Numbered from the stretch's first letter, positions 15,239 to 24,518 are shown. The stretch is 48,169 nt of DNA from Roseicyclus sp. (GCA_016763475.1 JAESTV010000068.1:1-48169); one strand, 5' to 3'. Made by a program: numbers and translations. The notes: a model not told the origin generated them from the sequence alone.

Positions 15239-16505
15239 TGCCTTGGCGGCGCTGCCGTGGCTGTTCGAGTTCTGGGCCTTGCCGCACCAATTGCCTCCCG
15301 AGGGGGACTGGACCACTTGGGTGGTCCTTGGTGGGCGCGGTGCAGGTAAGACCCGGGCCGGTGCAGAATGGGTGCGCTTGATGGTGGAGGGGGCAACGCC
15401 AGAGGCGCCGGGTCGTGCCCGACGTGTTGCGCTCATTGGTGAGACCTACGATCAAGCGCTGGCTGTCATGGTGAAGGGGGAGAGCGGGTTGATTGCGTGC
15501 TCACCCCCCGATCGGGTGCCGCGATGGGTGGCGGGGGAGCGGATGCTTGTGTGGCCAAATGGGGCAGAGGCGCGGGTGTATTCCGCCCATGACCCAGAGG
15601 CGCTTCGCGGTCCTCAGTTTGATCTTGCCTGGTCTGATGAACTGGCAAAATGGCCCAAGGCGCAAGAGACCTGGGACATGTTGCAGTTCGGGTTGCGGTT
15701 GGGGCGCCACCCCCAGCAGATCGTGACAACGACGCCGCGAAATGTAGCGGTGCTAAAAGAGCTGCTGGCGCGGGACGGGGTGGCCCACACCCATGCGCCG
15801 ACGGAGGCAAATTCTGCGTATCTGGCGGATTCATTCCTGACGGAAGTCCGCGCCAGATATGGCAATACGCGCTTAGGCCGGCAGGAGCTGGACGGTGTGT
15901 TGCTGGAGGATGTGGAAGGGGCCTTGTGGACCCGTGCGGCGATTGACGCGGCAAGGGTGGCCGAGATGCCCGCCGTGACCCGTGTGATTGTGGCAGTTGA
16001 CCCGCCAGTGACGGGGCACGCGGGATCAGATGCCTGCGGGATTGTGGTGGTTGGCATCATTGAAGCCGGGGATCCGGCGCAATGGTCAGCTGTGGTGATC
16101 GAGGATTGCTCGGTTCGGGCGGTGTCACCGCAGGGGTGGGCCGAGGCGGCCTGTGCTGCGTATCACCGCCACGGCGCGGCGCGTATGGTGGCAGAGGTCA
16201 ACCAGGGTGGCGATCTGGTGGAAACAATGATGCGCCAGGTGGACCCAACGGTGAATTACCGCGCGGTGCGGGCGTCCGTCGGGAAGGTGGCGCGGGCGGA
16301 GCCGGTGGCAGCGCTCTACGAACAAGGCCGCGTGCGGCATGTGGGCCTGCTTGCTGATCTGGAAGACGAAATGTGCAAAATGTCCCTGACGGGATATTCG
16401 GGTCAAGGCTCTCCCGACCGGGTGGATGCGTTGGTCTGGGCACTGACGGAGGGCATGTTGGTCCCTGCGAAATCGCGGTTGAATCCCGCAATCCGAAACC
16501 TTTGA
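15198..16505 (+). CDS. GTA orfg2, terminase large subunit
   Basis: The 435-residue ATP-driven packaging motor and nuclease loads about 4 kb of host DNA into the head in known GTAs. Walker A is GGRGAGKT (45-52), Walker B and the catalytic acid are in FDLAWSDEL (141-149), and the RNaseH-like nuclease begins near AVDPPVTGHAGSDACG (about 265-280). The start at 15198 (or 15204) lies inside orfg1 and gives the usual ALAALPWLFEFWALPHQ beginning; the frame upstream of it is a shadow of orfg1. All motifs are intact. Confidence 0.93.
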   Translation: MDMEARFLGSLKDDALAALPWLFEFWALPHQLPPEGDWTTWVVLGGRGAGKTRAGAEWVRLMVEGATPEAPGRARRVALIGETYDQALAVMVKGESGLIACSPPDRVPRWVAGERMLVWPNGAEARVYSAHDPEALRGPQFDLAWSDELAKWPKAQETWDMLQFGLRLGRHPQQIVTTTPRNVAVLKELLARDGVAHTHAPTEANSAYLADSFLTEVRARYGNTRLGRQELDGVLLEDVEGALWTRAAIDAARVAEMPAVTRVIVAVDPPVTGHAGSDACGIVVVGIIEAGDPAQWSAVVIEDCSVRAVSPQGWAEAACAAYHRHGAARMVAEVNQGGDLVETMMRQVDPTVNYRAVRASVGKVARAEPVAALYEQGRVRHVGLLADLEDEMCKMSLTGYSGQGSPDRVDALVWALTEGMLVPAKSRLNPAIRNL

Positions 16506-16596
16506 CGACAACCTGAACAAGACGCGATCGGCGTTTTGGGACCGGGGGGCAATCTTGCCCACCCGTTCTTCATGTATGACTTGAGGAGAGGCTCAT

Positions 16597-17757
16597 ATGG
16601 TCCTGGATTTCCTAAAGAAATCTGAACCCACACCACCCGAGGTGAAAGCCTCGGCCAGTGCGAAGTTGGCGGTCTGGGGATCGTCCGGCCGTGTGGTTTG
16701 GAGCCCACGTGATGTGGGGTCGCTGACAAAAAATGGCTTTCTGGGCAACCCAGTGGGCTTTCGTGCGGTCAAGATTATTGCGGAGGCGGCTGCGGCTTTG
16801 CCGGTGATCTGCCGCGACGCTGAACGCCGCTATGAAACCCACCCGGCACTGATGCTTTTGAACCGTCCAAACGCAGGGCAAACCCGCGTGGATCTGCTTG
16901 AGGCAGCGTTTGCGCAGCTGATGTTGTCGGGAAATGCCTATGTGGAAGCGGTGATCCCTGAGGCGGGATATCCGGCGGAGTTACATGTCCTGCGATCAGA
17001 ACGGATGTCCTTGATCCCCGGTGCCGACGGCTGGCCCAAGGCCTATGACTACACTGTGGGCAGTCGCAAGCATCGGTATCCGGCGGAATTGATCTGCCAC
17101 ATCCGCAACTTCCATCCGCAAGATGACCACCACGGACTGGCGCCGATCCAGGCCGCGGCAACGGCTATTGACGTGCACAATTCAGCTGCGCGGTGGTCGA
17201 AGTCGCTGCTGGACAATGCTGCACGGCCTTCGGGAGCGATTATTTACAAGGGGTTGGAGGGCGCTGGCACCATGAGCCAGGACCAGTTCGACCGTTTGCA
17301 GATGGAGCTGGAAAGCCACCATCAGGGCGCACGGAACGCTGGGCGTCCGATGTTGCTTGAGGGTGGTCTTGATTGGAAACCGATGGGCTTCTCCCCCTCG
17401 GACATGGAATTCCAGAAAACCAAAGACGCCGCCGCACGTGACATCGCCTTGGCCTTTGGTGTGCCGCCGATGCTGCTGGGGATACCGGGTGACGCGACCT
17501 ACGCCAATTACGCAGAGGCCAACCGCGCCTTTTACCGCCTGACGGTTCTGCCGTTGGCGCAGAAGGTCTGGGCATCGGTCTCGTACTGGTTGTCGGGTAT
17601 TTCGGGTGACGTGGTGGAGGTCACACCTGACCTCGACGGGGTGCCTGCGCTGGCCGCGGAGCGTGACGCGCATTGGCGGCGAGTGAGTGAGTCCGCGTTT
17701 CTGAGTGATGCCGAAAAGCGCAGGATGTTGGGGCTGCCGGAGCAACCTGAACCATGA
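16597..17757 (+). CDS. GTA orfg3, HK97-type portal protein
   Basis: The 386-residue portal forms the dodecameric ring through which DNA enters the head. The NGFLGNPVGFRAVKIIAEA start, LLDNAARPSGAI, and the DIALAFGVPPMLLGIPGDATYANYAEA block are hallmark sequences of HK97-family portals. GAGGAGAGG gives a strong ribosome-binding site. Its stop overlaps the next ATG by four bases. The 91-base gap before it is the only sizeable gap in the first part of the cluster. Confidence 0.95.
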   Translation: MVLDFLKKSEPTPPEVKASASAKLAVWGSSGRVVWSPRDVGSLTKNGFLGNPVGFRAVKIIAEAAAALPVICRDAERRYETHPALMLLNRPNAGQTRVDLLEAAFAQLMLSGNAYVEAVIPEAGYPAELHVLRSERMSLIPGADGWPKAYDYTVGSRKHRYPAELICHIRNFHPQDDHHGLAPIQAAATAIDVHNSAARWSKSLLDNAARPSGAIIYKGLEGAGTMSQDQFDRLQMELESHHQGARNAGRPMLLEGGLDWKPMGFSPSDMEFQKTKDAAARDIALAFGVPPMLLGIPGDATYANYAEANRAFYRLTVLPLAQKVWASVSYWLSGISGDVVEVTPDLDGVPALAAERDAHWRRVSESAFLSDAEKRRMLGLPEQPEP

Positions 17758-18002
17758 GTGAGATGCGAAAAACCGGGGGCTCGCGTTACCTCTACGCCCC
17801 ATTCGACGCCGCTGATGCCCGGATTGAGGCCAATGAGCGGGTGCAAGACGAGCGTTGGCACGCGCTGGCGTTCCGCCTCAAGGGAATTGAGGTGGCGTTG
17901 ATACGGCTGGAAAAGCGCCTTTGGCTTGCGGTCTTCGGCGTTGTTTCAGTGATCCTGGCGCAGGCGATCAACCAACTACTTGACTTCAACATCGGCGGAT
18001 AG
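17754..18002 (+). CDS. GTA orfg3.5, small membrane or coiled-coil protein
   Basis: The 82-residue protein lies between portal and protease, where known GTA clusters have orfg3.5, a small head-formation gene. It has a charged helical N-terminal half and one hydrophobic segment (about 56-73, LWLAVFGVVSVILAQAI). The ATGA overlap with the portal stop indicates coupling. Identification is by position and general build rather than by a motif. Confidence 0.7.
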   Translation: MSEMRKTGGSRYLYAPFDAADARIEANERVQDERWHALAFRLKGIEVALIRLEKRLWLAVFGVVSVILAQAINQLLDFNIGG

Positions 18003-18011
18003 GAGCCTGAT

Positions 18012-18563
18012 ATGCAACCACTTTCCGCATACGGACTGGAGACAAAATTCCACCAGTTCGATGCCACTCTGACCTTGGGTGATGATCACGTGATTGAGGG
18101 GTACGCCTCACTTTTTGGGGCCACGGATCAGAGCGGTGATGTCGTCGAAAAGGGCGCATACACCAAATCTTTGGGCGCTGGTCGTCGGGTCAAGATGTTA
18201 TGGCAACATGATCCGCGTGAACCCATCGGCATCTGGGATGAGGTCCGTGAAGACGCCCATGGCCTTTACGTGAAGGGGCGTCTGCTTGAGTCAGTGACCC
18301 GCGCACGGGAAGCGGCGGCGCTGACCAAGGCAGGTGCAATTGACGGGCTTTCCATCGGCTATCGCACGGTGAAGTCCCACAAGAACGAAAGGGGCCTTCG
18401 GTGCCTTTCGGAAGTGGAGCTTTGGGAGGTGTCACTTGTCACTTTCCCGATGCTTCCAGAGGCGCGTCTGGATGCCCATGAGGGCAAATCGGGCGAGCTT
18501 CACGACCTGGCGCAGGTGTTTGAAAATGCCCGCCGCAACCTGGCGGCGCGCAAAGCCCGCTGA
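18012..18563 (+). CDS. GTA orfg4, prohead protease
   Basis: The 183-residue serine protease matures the capsid. It shows the HK97 prohead-protease pattern: EGYASLFGATDQSGDVVEKGA near the N-terminus, His66 in MLWQHDPREPIG, and Ser114 in GAIDGLSIGYRT, followed by LWEVSLVTFPMLPEA. Length and motifs are complete. It precedes the capsid gene by 27 bases. Confidence 0.95.
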   Translation: MQPLSAYGLETKFHQFDATLTLGDDHVIEGYASLFGATDQSGDVVEKGAYTKSLGAGRRVKMLWQHDPREPIGIWDEVREDAHGLYVKGRLLESVTRAREAAALTKAGAIDGLSIGYRTVKSHKNERGLRCLSEVELWEVSLVTFPMLPEARLDAHEGKSGELHDLAQVFENARRNLAARKAR

Positions 18564-18590
18564 TCCATCCTCAAACTAAAGGTGCTTCTC

Positions 18591-19799
18591 ATGACCGAGA
18601 CCCAAGCACGGGGGGCGGACAGCTCCCCCATGCAAGGCCACGCCGAGCGTGGTTCCATGGCTGAAGTCAAGACCGCCCTGGGCGGATTCTTGAATGAATT
18701 TGGCCAGTTCCAAGACGACATGAATGCAAAACTCCAAAAGCAGGAAGAGCGGATTGCAATGCTGAACACTAAGACCACAACGTTTGCCCGTCCGGCGCTG
18801 TCGACCGAAATCGACAGCACCGCCCCCCACAAGCTGGCGCTCAAGTCCTATCTTCGCTGCGGCGACGATGACGCGCTGCGCGGCCTTGAGCTGGAAGGCA
18901 AGGCGATGAACAGCGCCGTAAATGCCGAAGGCGGTTATCTGGTTGATCCCCAGACGGCTGAGATGATCCAGTCGGTGCTGCGCTCGTCCTCTTCGCTTCG
19001 GTCGGTCGCCAATGTGGTGATGGTTGAGGCGACGTCGTTTGACGTGCTGATCGACAGCACCGACACCGGCGCGGGTTGGGCCGACGAGGTGACCTCCACC
19101 ACCGAAACGGACACGCCCACAATTGAGCGTATCTCGATCCCGCTGCACGAGCTTTCGGCACTTCCCAAAGCGTCCCAACGTCTGCTGGATGATGCCGCGT
19201 TTGATATCGAGGGCTGGCTGGCTGGTCGCATCGCCGACAAATTTGCCCGCGCTGAGGCGGCCTCTTTCCTTACCGGTGATGGTATTGGCAAGCCCACAGG
19301 CCTGCTGACCCACCCCGCCGCCGCCAACGACATCTGGACTTGGGGCAACCTCGGGTATGTTGCCACAGGGACAGCCGGTGATTTCGACGCCGCCAACCCT
19401 GCCGACGCAGTTGTCGATCTGGTTTATGCGCTGGGTGCACGGTACCGCGCCAACGCCAACTTCATCATGAATTCCAAGACCGCCGGTGCGGTGCGGAAGA
19501 TGAAGGACGCAGACGGGCGCTTCTTGTGGTCCGATGGCCTGGCAGCTGGAGAGCCAGCGCGTCTGATGGGGTATCCGGTCCTGATTGCAGAGGACATGCC
19601 CGACATTGCCGTCGATGCAATGGCCATTGCCTTTGGTGATTTCCGCGCCGGTTACACCATCGCCGAGCGTCCGGACCTGCGTGTTCTGCGCGACCCGTTC
19701 TCGGCCAAGCCTCACGTCCTGTTCTATGCCACCAAACGTGTGGGTGGTGATGTAACGGACTTTGCGGCGATCAAGCTGCTGAAGTTTGGTATTTCCTGA
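18591..19799 (+). CDS. GTA orfg5, HK97-fold major capsid protein
   Basis: The 402-residue major capsid protein starts at ATG 18591 behind AAAGGTG; a GTG at 18582 has no good site. The first about 100 residues, Gln- and Glu-rich, correspond to the scaffolding-like part that the protease removes; the mature part begins near GGYLVDPQTAEMIQSVLR. Further family blocks are ALPKASQRLLDDAAFDIEGWL, FLTGDGIGKPTGLL and the C-terminal FGDFRAGYTIAERPDLRVLRD. All is intact. Confidence 0.96.
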   Translation: MTETQARGADSSPMQGHAERGSMAEVKTALGGFLNEFGQFQDDMNAKLQKQEERIAMLNTKTTTFARPALSTEIDSTAPHKLALKSYLRCGDDDALRGLELEGKAMNSAVNAEGGYLVDPQTAEMIQSVLRSSSSLRSVANVVMVEATSFDVLIDSTDTGAGWADEVTSTTETDTPTIERISIPLHELSALPKASQRLLDDAAFDIEGWLAGRIADKFARAEAASFLTGDGIGKPTGLLTHPAAANDIWTWGNLGYVATGTAGDFDAANPADAVVDLVYALGARYRANANFIMNSKTAGAVRKMKDADGRFLWSDGLAAGEPARLMGYPVLIAEDMPDIAVDAMAIAFGDFRAGYTIAERPDLRVLRDPFSAKPHVLFYATKRVGGDVTDFAAIKLLKFGIS

Positions 19800-19814
19800 C
19801 CCCCAAGTGATGAT

Positions 19815-19845
19815 CCCGATCCGGACCTCGGGGGTTCGGGTCGGG
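19815..19845 (+). other. Imperfect hairpin between capsid and orfg6
   Basis: An 11-bp stem with two G-U pairs (19815-19825 with 19835-19845) lies 15 bases after the capsid stop, in the 161-base gap 19800-19960. No T-run follows. It could reduce read-through so that capsid exceeds the later proteins, or protect the capsid message. Confidence 0.45.
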
Positions 19846-19960
19846 TGGGGCGTGTGTGCGGGCCTTTGCGGGTCCAGCTGCGCGTCTCTCCGCATGAGCA
19901 GCGCGGAGGTCAGCGCCACGTCCCAGCTCTTACCCATTCGTAATTCCCGGAGATTTCAAC

Positions 19961-20560
19961 ATGATGATGGTCGAATTGACCTCTGTTCCCAGTGCCGCCT
20001 TGCCGGTGGATGTGCTGTCGGACCACTTGCGCCTGTCCTCCGGGTTCGCCGATGACGGCAGCCAGGACGCGCAATTGGAAGCGCATTTGCGGTCCGCAAT
20101 GGCGGCGATCGAGGCGAGGATCGGAAAGGTGCTGATACAGCGCCAGTTTGCACTGACCATGGTGGCCTGGCACGAGCCATGCGCCCATGGGTTGCCGGTT
20201 GCGCCAGTTTCCAGCGTCGATAGCGTCAAGCTGATCACGCGTGATGGTGTGGAAACCTTGGTGGACGACACGCGGTATGTGTTGCGCCGCGATACCCACC
20301 GCCCACGGGTTGAGGCCACGACGGGGCAATTGCCCGCGCCGGTGAGCGGCGGCTCGATTGAGGTGGTGTTTGTCGCGGGTTACGGGCCTGATTGGGCGGA
20401 CGTGCCCCCAGACCTGAAGCAAGCGATGTTGGCTTTGGCAACCGAGTTCTACACCCGTGATGACGCCGCGCCGCTTACAATGTCGGGCCCAATGCCGTCC
20501 CATGTGATGGCGTTGATCGAACCCTATCGCCAGATCCGCCTTCGCGGGGGGGCATTATGA
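19961..20560 (+). CDS. GTA orfg6, head-tail connector (gp6-like)
   Basis: The 199-residue adaptor sits under the portal. The N-terminal LRLSSGFADDGSQDAQLEAHLRSAMAAIEARIGK helices and the VEVVFVAGYG-type segment (IEVVFVAGYGPDWADVPPDLKQAML) match gp6-like connector proteins. GGAG precedes three consecutive ATG codons; the first is taken. It overlaps orfg7 by four bases. Confidence 0.88.
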   Translation: MMMVELTSVPSAALPVDVLSDHLRLSSGFADDGSQDAQLEAHLRSAMAAIEARIGKVLIQRQFALTMVAWHEPCAHGLPVAPVSSVDSVKLITRDGVETLVDDTRYVLRRDTHRPRVEATTGQLPAPVSGGSIEVVFVAGYGPDWADVPPDLKQAMLALATEFYTRDDAAPLTMSGPMPSHVMALIEPYRQIRLRGGAL

Positions 20561-20883
20561 AAACGCCGCACCTCAATCGCAAGTTGACCCTGGAAGCGCC
20601 GACACGTGTCAGCGATGGCGCAGGTGGATACACGGAAATTTGGCAGGCGCTTGGTGTGATTTGGGGCGAGGTTTTGCCCCGTGGTGCCGGTCGAGAGGTC
20701 GAGGCGTCAGAACTGAAGCTGAAGATCACCGTTCGTGCAGCCCCCCAGGGTGCGCCGTCGCGGCCCACCGCGGCGATGCGGTTTCGGGATGGCGATCGGT
20801 TGTACCGCATTGAGGCGGTGACCGAGGCCGCGGCTGCAGGCCGTTTTCTGATCTGTTTTGCCAAAGAGGAGGTGAGCGCATGA
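20557..20883 (+). CDS. GTA orfg7, head-tail joining protein
   Basis: The 108-residue protein matches the phage head-tail adaptor family: an N-terminal LNRKLTLEAPTRVSDGAGGY strand region, WGEVLPRGAGRE, and FRDGDRLYRIEAVTE. In the GTA particle it joins connector and tail. ATGA overlaps link it to both neighbours. Confidence 0.88.
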   Translation: MKTPHLNRKLTLEAPTRVSDGAGGYTEIWQALGVIWGEVLPRGAGREVEASELKLKITVRAAPQGAPSRPTAAMRFRDGDRLYRIEAVTEAAAAGRFLICFAKEEVSA

Positions 20884-21290
20884 GTTATGCAGCCACTGCC
20901 GCCTTGCAATCGGCGGTCTACACCGCGCTGAGCACCGACACACAAGTGGCGTTGCTGAGCGGTGGCGCGATCTATGATGCGCTGCCGCCGGGCCCGGTTC
21001 CAGCGATGTATGTGAGCCTTGGGCCGGAACGGGTCCGTGATGCATCGGACGTGGTGGGTGACGGGGCGGTGCATGATTTCCCGATCACAATTGTCTCGGA
21101 CGGGGCGGGGTACCACACCGCCAAACAGATCGCGGTGGCGGTCTCGGATGCGCTGACCGGTGCCAATCTAACGCTGAGTCGCGGCAGCCTTGTCGCCCTC
21201 AACTTCCAGCGCGCCCGCGCTCGGCGGGTGGGGGGCAAGCGCGAAATCGAGGTATGGTTCCGCGCCCTGATCGATTCCAGCGGCTCCTAA
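20880..21290 (+). CDS. GTA orfg8, DUF3168 tail-terminator protein
   Basis: The 136-residue protein belongs to the DUF3168 group, which caps the tail tube at its head-proximal end. Signature stretches are LQSAVYTALSTDTQVALLSGGAIYDALP, YVSLGPERVRD and REIEVWFRAL. It follows orfg7 with an ATGA overlap and precedes the tail-tube gene by 41 bases. Confidence 0.9.
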   Translation: MSYAATAALQSAVYTALSTDTQVALLSGGAIYDALPPGPVPAMYVSLGPERVRDASDVVGDGAVHDFPITIVSDGAGYHTAKQIAVAVSDALTGANLTLSRGSLVALNFQRARARRVGGKREIEVWFRALIDSSGS

Positions 21291-21331
21291 GGGAGCCGCC
21301 ACGTAACTCTTTGATAATACTGGAGAACCCC

Positions 21332-21745
21332 ATGACGGCACAGAACGGCAAGGACCTTCTTGTGAAGGTGGACATGGACGGCAACGGCGTCTTTGAAACA
21401 ATGGCGGGCCTGCGGGCATCGCGGCTTTCGTTCAACTCAGAAAGCGTGGATGTGACCAGCCTGGAATCAACGGGTGGCTGGCGCGAATTGTTAGGCGGGG
21501 CGGGTGTAAAATCAGCTTCGATCAGCGGCTCGGGCGTCTTTCGCGATGCCTCTACCGATGAACGGGCGCGGGATATTTTCTTTGAGGGCGGAACCCCGGA
21601 CTTTCAGGTTGTGATCCCGGATTTCGGCATTGTGGAGGGGGCGTTTCAGATCAGCTCCATCGAATATGCGGGCACCCATGACGGCGAGGCCACATACGAG
21701 ATCAGCATGGCTTCGGCCGGCGCCCTGACGTTCACGGCGGTCTGA
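21332..21745 (+). CDS. GTA orfg9, major tail tube protein
   Basis: The 137-residue tube protein starts at 21332 behind TGGAGAA. It shows the tail-tube family features MTAQNGKDLLVKVDMDGNG, SFNSESVDVTSLESTGGWRELLGG and YEISMASAGALTFTAV. Its stop is two bases from the next GTG start. Confidence 0.93.
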   Translation: MTAQNGKDLLVKVDMDGNGVFETMAGLRASRLSFNSESVDVTSLESTGGWRELLGGAGVKSASISGSGVFRDASTDERARDIFFEGGTPDFQVVIPDFGIVEGAFQISSIEYAGTHDGEATYEISMASAGALTFTAV

Positions 21746-21747
21746 TC

Positions 21748-22062
21748 GTGGCAAACCCCTGGACCGGAGAAGTGGCCCTGGTGGTGAACGGTGAACGGCA
21801 CGTGGCCAAGCTGACGCTGGGTGCGTTGGCTGAGTTGGAGGAGTGGCTTGGCGCGGGGTCGCTCACTCAGATGGTTACCCGGTTTGAGGGTGACGGCCTG
21901 AAATCCGCCGACGTGCTGGCGCTGGTGTGTGCCGGGCTGCGCGGCGGCGGGTGGGGCGGCCATATGGAGGATCTGGTCCATGCCGATATCGAGGGCGGGA
22001 TATTGGAGGCCGCCCGTGTGGCGGCCCGCCTGTTGGTGCTGGCTTTCCGGCCAACCCAATGA
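21748..22062 (+). CDS. GTA orfg10, tail assembly chaperone-like protein
   Basis: The 104-residue protein begins with GTG two bases after orfg9. It has the GTA-specific pattern GEVALVVNGERHVAKLTLGALAELEE, then VLALVCAGLRGGG. By position between tube and tape measure it corresponds to a tail chaperone. It overlaps the next gene by four bases. Confidence 0.88.
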   Translation: MANPWTGEVALVVNGERHVAKLTLGALAELEEWLGAGSLTQMVTRFEGDGLKSADVLALVCAGLRGGGWGGHMEDLVHADIEGGILEAARVAARLLVLAFRPTQ

Positions 22063-22349
22063 GTGATGCGCCGACGGATGCGCCTCTGGGGTTTGATTGG
22101 CCAGCGCTGATGCGTGTGGCTTATCAGGGGCTTGGCCTGTCACCCGAGGCCTTCTGGCGGATGACGCCGGGCGAATTCCTGATCTTGCTTGGCCCCGAAA
22201 GTGGGGCCGGGCCTTTGCGGCGTGACGCGTTTGACGCGCTTCTGGCGCGGTTCCCGGATTCCACAAATGCGGCCCCCCAGGCCGAGACCCAAAATGCGGC
22301 CCTTCAGGCCGACACGAGAAATGAGGACGGACATGACAGAGATGGATGA
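22059..22349 (+). CDS. GTA orfg10.1, second tail assembly chaperone
   Basis: The 96-residue protein starts in an ATGA overlap with orfg10. FDWPALMRVAYQGLGLSPEAFWRMTPGEF is the conserved core of the small GTA chaperone encoded here. In phages this pair is often produced by a frameshift; here two separate overlapping genes are used, as in other GTAs. The C-terminal part (AAPQAETQNAALQADTRNE) is low-complexity. Confidence 0.85.
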   Translation: MSDAPTDAPLGFDWPALMRVAYQGLGLSPEAFWRMTPGEFLILLGPESGAGPLRRDAFDALLARFPDSTNAAPQAETQNAALQADTRNEDGHDRDG

Positions 22350-22998
22350 CACACTCACCCGCTTTGACGCCGAGATTGCGGAGCTGGAAACAAGCCTTGC
22401 GGGCGCCACTTCGATGGCTGCGGCCTTTCAGAGTGAGCTGCGCGAGATGCAGGGCGCGATGCTTTATACCGGACGTGAAGTGAACTCGATGAGCCGGGCT
22501 TTGGGTGGCGGGCTGCGGCGGGCGTTTGAGGGTGTTGTCTTTGACGGCATGCGCCTTTCGGATGCGTTGCAGAACGTCGCGACCAGCATGATCGACGCGG
22601 CTTACAACACGGCGGTCCGGCCTGTGCAAAATGCGTTGGGCAGCGCCGTGGCCAATGGCGTGAATGGGCTGCTGAGCGGCATCCTGCCGTTCCAGAACGG
22701 CGGCGCAATCAGCCAGGGTCGCGTGATGCCATTTGCACGTGGCGGGATTGTGAACGGCCCCACATCATTTCCGATGCGCGGTGGCATCGGGCTGATGGGT
22801 GAGGCGGGCCCGGAGGCGATCATGCCCCTGCGACGCGGTCCGGACGGCAAGCTGGGTGTTGCCGCTGCGGGCGGCGGCGGATCCGTTCATGTCACGATGA
22901 ATATCACCTCGCCCGATGTGGCGGGGTTTCGGCGGTCATCGACCCAGGTGGCGGCGGAAATGCAGCGTGCGCTTGCACGCGGTCAACGGAACCGGTGA
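22333..22998 (+). CDS. GTA orfg11, tail tape measure protein
   Basis: The 221-residue protein starts at 22333 behind GAGGACGGAC and overlaps orfg10.1 by 17 bases. It has an N-terminal coiled-coil (TRFDAEIAELETSLAGATSMAAAFQSEL) and the tape-measure C-terminal block FARGGIVNGPTSFPMRGGIGLMGEAGPEAIMPLRRGPDGKLGV. Its shortness is normal for GTAs, whose tails are short. Confidence 0.93.
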   Translation: MTEMDDTLTRFDAEIAELETSLAGATSMAAAFQSELREMQGAMLYTGREVNSMSRALGGGLRRAFEGVVFDGMRLSDALQNVATSMIDAAYNTAVRPVQNALGSAVANGVNGLLSGILPFQNGGAISQGRVMPFARGGIVNGPTSFPMRGGIGLMGEAGPEAIMPLRRGPDGKLGVAAAGGGGSVHVTMNITSPDVAGFRRSSTQVAAEMQRALARGQRNR

Positions 22999-23010
22999 GG
23001 GAGAAAAGCC

Positions 23011-23643
23011 ATGGGATTTCATGAGGTTCGCTTCCCCGCCACGTTGAGCTTTGGCTCAGTCGGAGGGCCAGAGCGGCGCACGGATGTGGTTGCGCTGACC
23101 AACGGGTTTGAGGAGCGCAATACGCCCTGGGCGCATTCGCGCCGTCGTTATGATGCGGGTGTCGCCATGCGTTCCCTCGACGACATTGCACTGATGATCG
23201 ACTTTTTCGAGGCTCGGCGCGGACAGCTTTATGGGTTCCGTTGGAAAGATTGGTCAGACTTCAAATCTTGCGCACCCTCCGCCGATCCGGGGTTTCGTGA
23301 CCAACGGATTGGCACGGGGGATGGCGTGACGCGCACGTATCAACTGACCAAGACTTATCAATCTGGCATCAACTCCTATGCGCGGCCCCTGACCAAACCT
23401 GTAGACGGCACGGTTCTGGCGGGTGTGTCAGTTGATGAGCAGGTTTCCGGGGTACATTTTTCGATCAATTACACAACCGGTGAGATCACGTTTGAAGACG
23501 CGCCGCCCGTGGACGTCGAGGTCACGGCGGGGTTCGAATTTGATGTGCCTGTGCGGTTTGACACGGAGATGATCCAGACGTCGGTGGCGTCGTTCCAGGC
23601 GGGAGAAGTGCCGAATGTGCCTGTGGTGGAGATTCGGATATGA
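23011..23643 (+). CDS. GTA orfg12, distal tail protein (DUF2460)
   Basis: The 210-residue protein forms the ring at the tail end. MGFHEVRFPATLSFGSVGGPERRTDVV, RRRYDAGVAMRSLDDIALMIDFFEARRGQLYGFRWKDW and the closing NVPVVEIRI are DUF2460 hallmarks. An ATGA overlap couples it to orfg13. Confidence 0.95.
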   Translation: MGFHEVRFPATLSFGSVGGPERRTDVVALTNGFEERNTPWAHSRRRYDAGVAMRSLDDIALMIDFFEARRGQLYGFRWKDWSDFKSCAPSADPGFRDQRIGTGDGVTRTYQLTKTYQSGINSYARPLTKPVDGTVLAGVSVDEQVSGVHFSINYTTGEITFEDAPPVDVEVTAGFEFDVPVRFDTEMIQTSVASFQAGEVPNVPVVEIRI

Positions 23644-24518
23644 ACGTACAAGCCCTTGATTTACATCTGAAAACCGGCACAACCGGGGTTTCGCGCTGCT
23701 GGCGCGTGACACGTGCGGACGGCGTGCAGTTTGGCTTCACGGATCACGATTGTGATCTGACGTTTGATGGCACGGAATTTCGCGCGGGCACGGGTCTGAG
23801 TGCGGCGGCCCTGAACCAGACCACAGGCCTGTCAGTTGACAATACCGAGGCCGTGGGCGCCCTTTCAGACGCCTCCATTACCGAAGCAGATATCTTCGCT
23901 GGTCGCTTTGACGGGGCGGAGGTTGAGGCATGGCTTGTGCAATGGGCGGAGCCGGAAAACCGGGTCCTGCAATTTCGTGGCTCGCTTGGAGAAATAACCC
24001 GAGCAAATGGTGCATTCTCTGCTGAGCTGCGCGGTTTGGCCGAGCGGATGAATGTGCCCACGGGGCGGGTTTATCAGCGCACGTGTCAGGCGGTGTTAGG
24101 GGATGCGCAGTGCGGGTTCGATCTGGCCACCGCAGGATATGTGGCTGAGGCCGAGGTGAGCACAAGTGATGGCCGGGCATTTACCTTCGATGGCCTCTCA
24201 AACTTCGAACCGCGTTGGTTTGAGCGTGGCCAGCTGCGCGTTTTGACGGGGGAGGCGGCGGGGCTTTCGGGTGCCGTCAAACTGGACCGCGTGGAGGGCA
24301 ACACCCGCTTGGTTGAGGTGTGGGACAACCTGCGCGGCGATGTGGCAACGGGTGACACGATCCGGCTGACCGCCGGCTGTGACAAACGTATGCAGACGTG
24401 CCGCCTGAAGTTCACCAACCTGCTGAACTTTCAGGGATTCCCGGACATTCCGGGTGAAGATTGGCAAGTTGCTCATCCCACGCGCCTGTCCTCGCGCAGT
24501 GGCGGCTCGCGTAGATGA
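23640..24518 (+). CDS. GTA orfg13, baseplate hub protein (DUF2163)
   Basis: The 292-residue hub protein has the DUF2163 start (ALDLHLKTGTTGVSRCWRVTRADG) and four cysteines in pairs (C149 and C158; C247 and C254) in positions that, in related hub proteins of siphophage-like tails, hold an iron-sulfur cluster; the cluster is inferred from the family. The C-terminal block FTNLLNFQGFPDIPGED is highly typical. ATGA overlap with orfg14. Confidence 0.94.
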   Translation: MNVQALDLHLKTGTTGVSRCWRVTRADGVQFGFTDHDCDLTFDGTEFRAGTGLSAAALNQTTGLSVDNTEAVGALSDASITEADIFAGRFDGAEVEAWLVQWAEPENRVLQFRGSLGEITRANGAFSAELRGLAERMNVPTGRVYQRTCQAVLGDAQCGFDLATAGYVAEAEVSTSDGRAFTFDGLSNFEPRWFERGQLRVLTGEAAGLSGAVKLDRVEGNTRLVEVWDNLRGDVATGDTIRLTAGCDKRMQTCRLKFTNLLNFQGFPDIPGEDWQVAHPTRLSSRSGGSRR

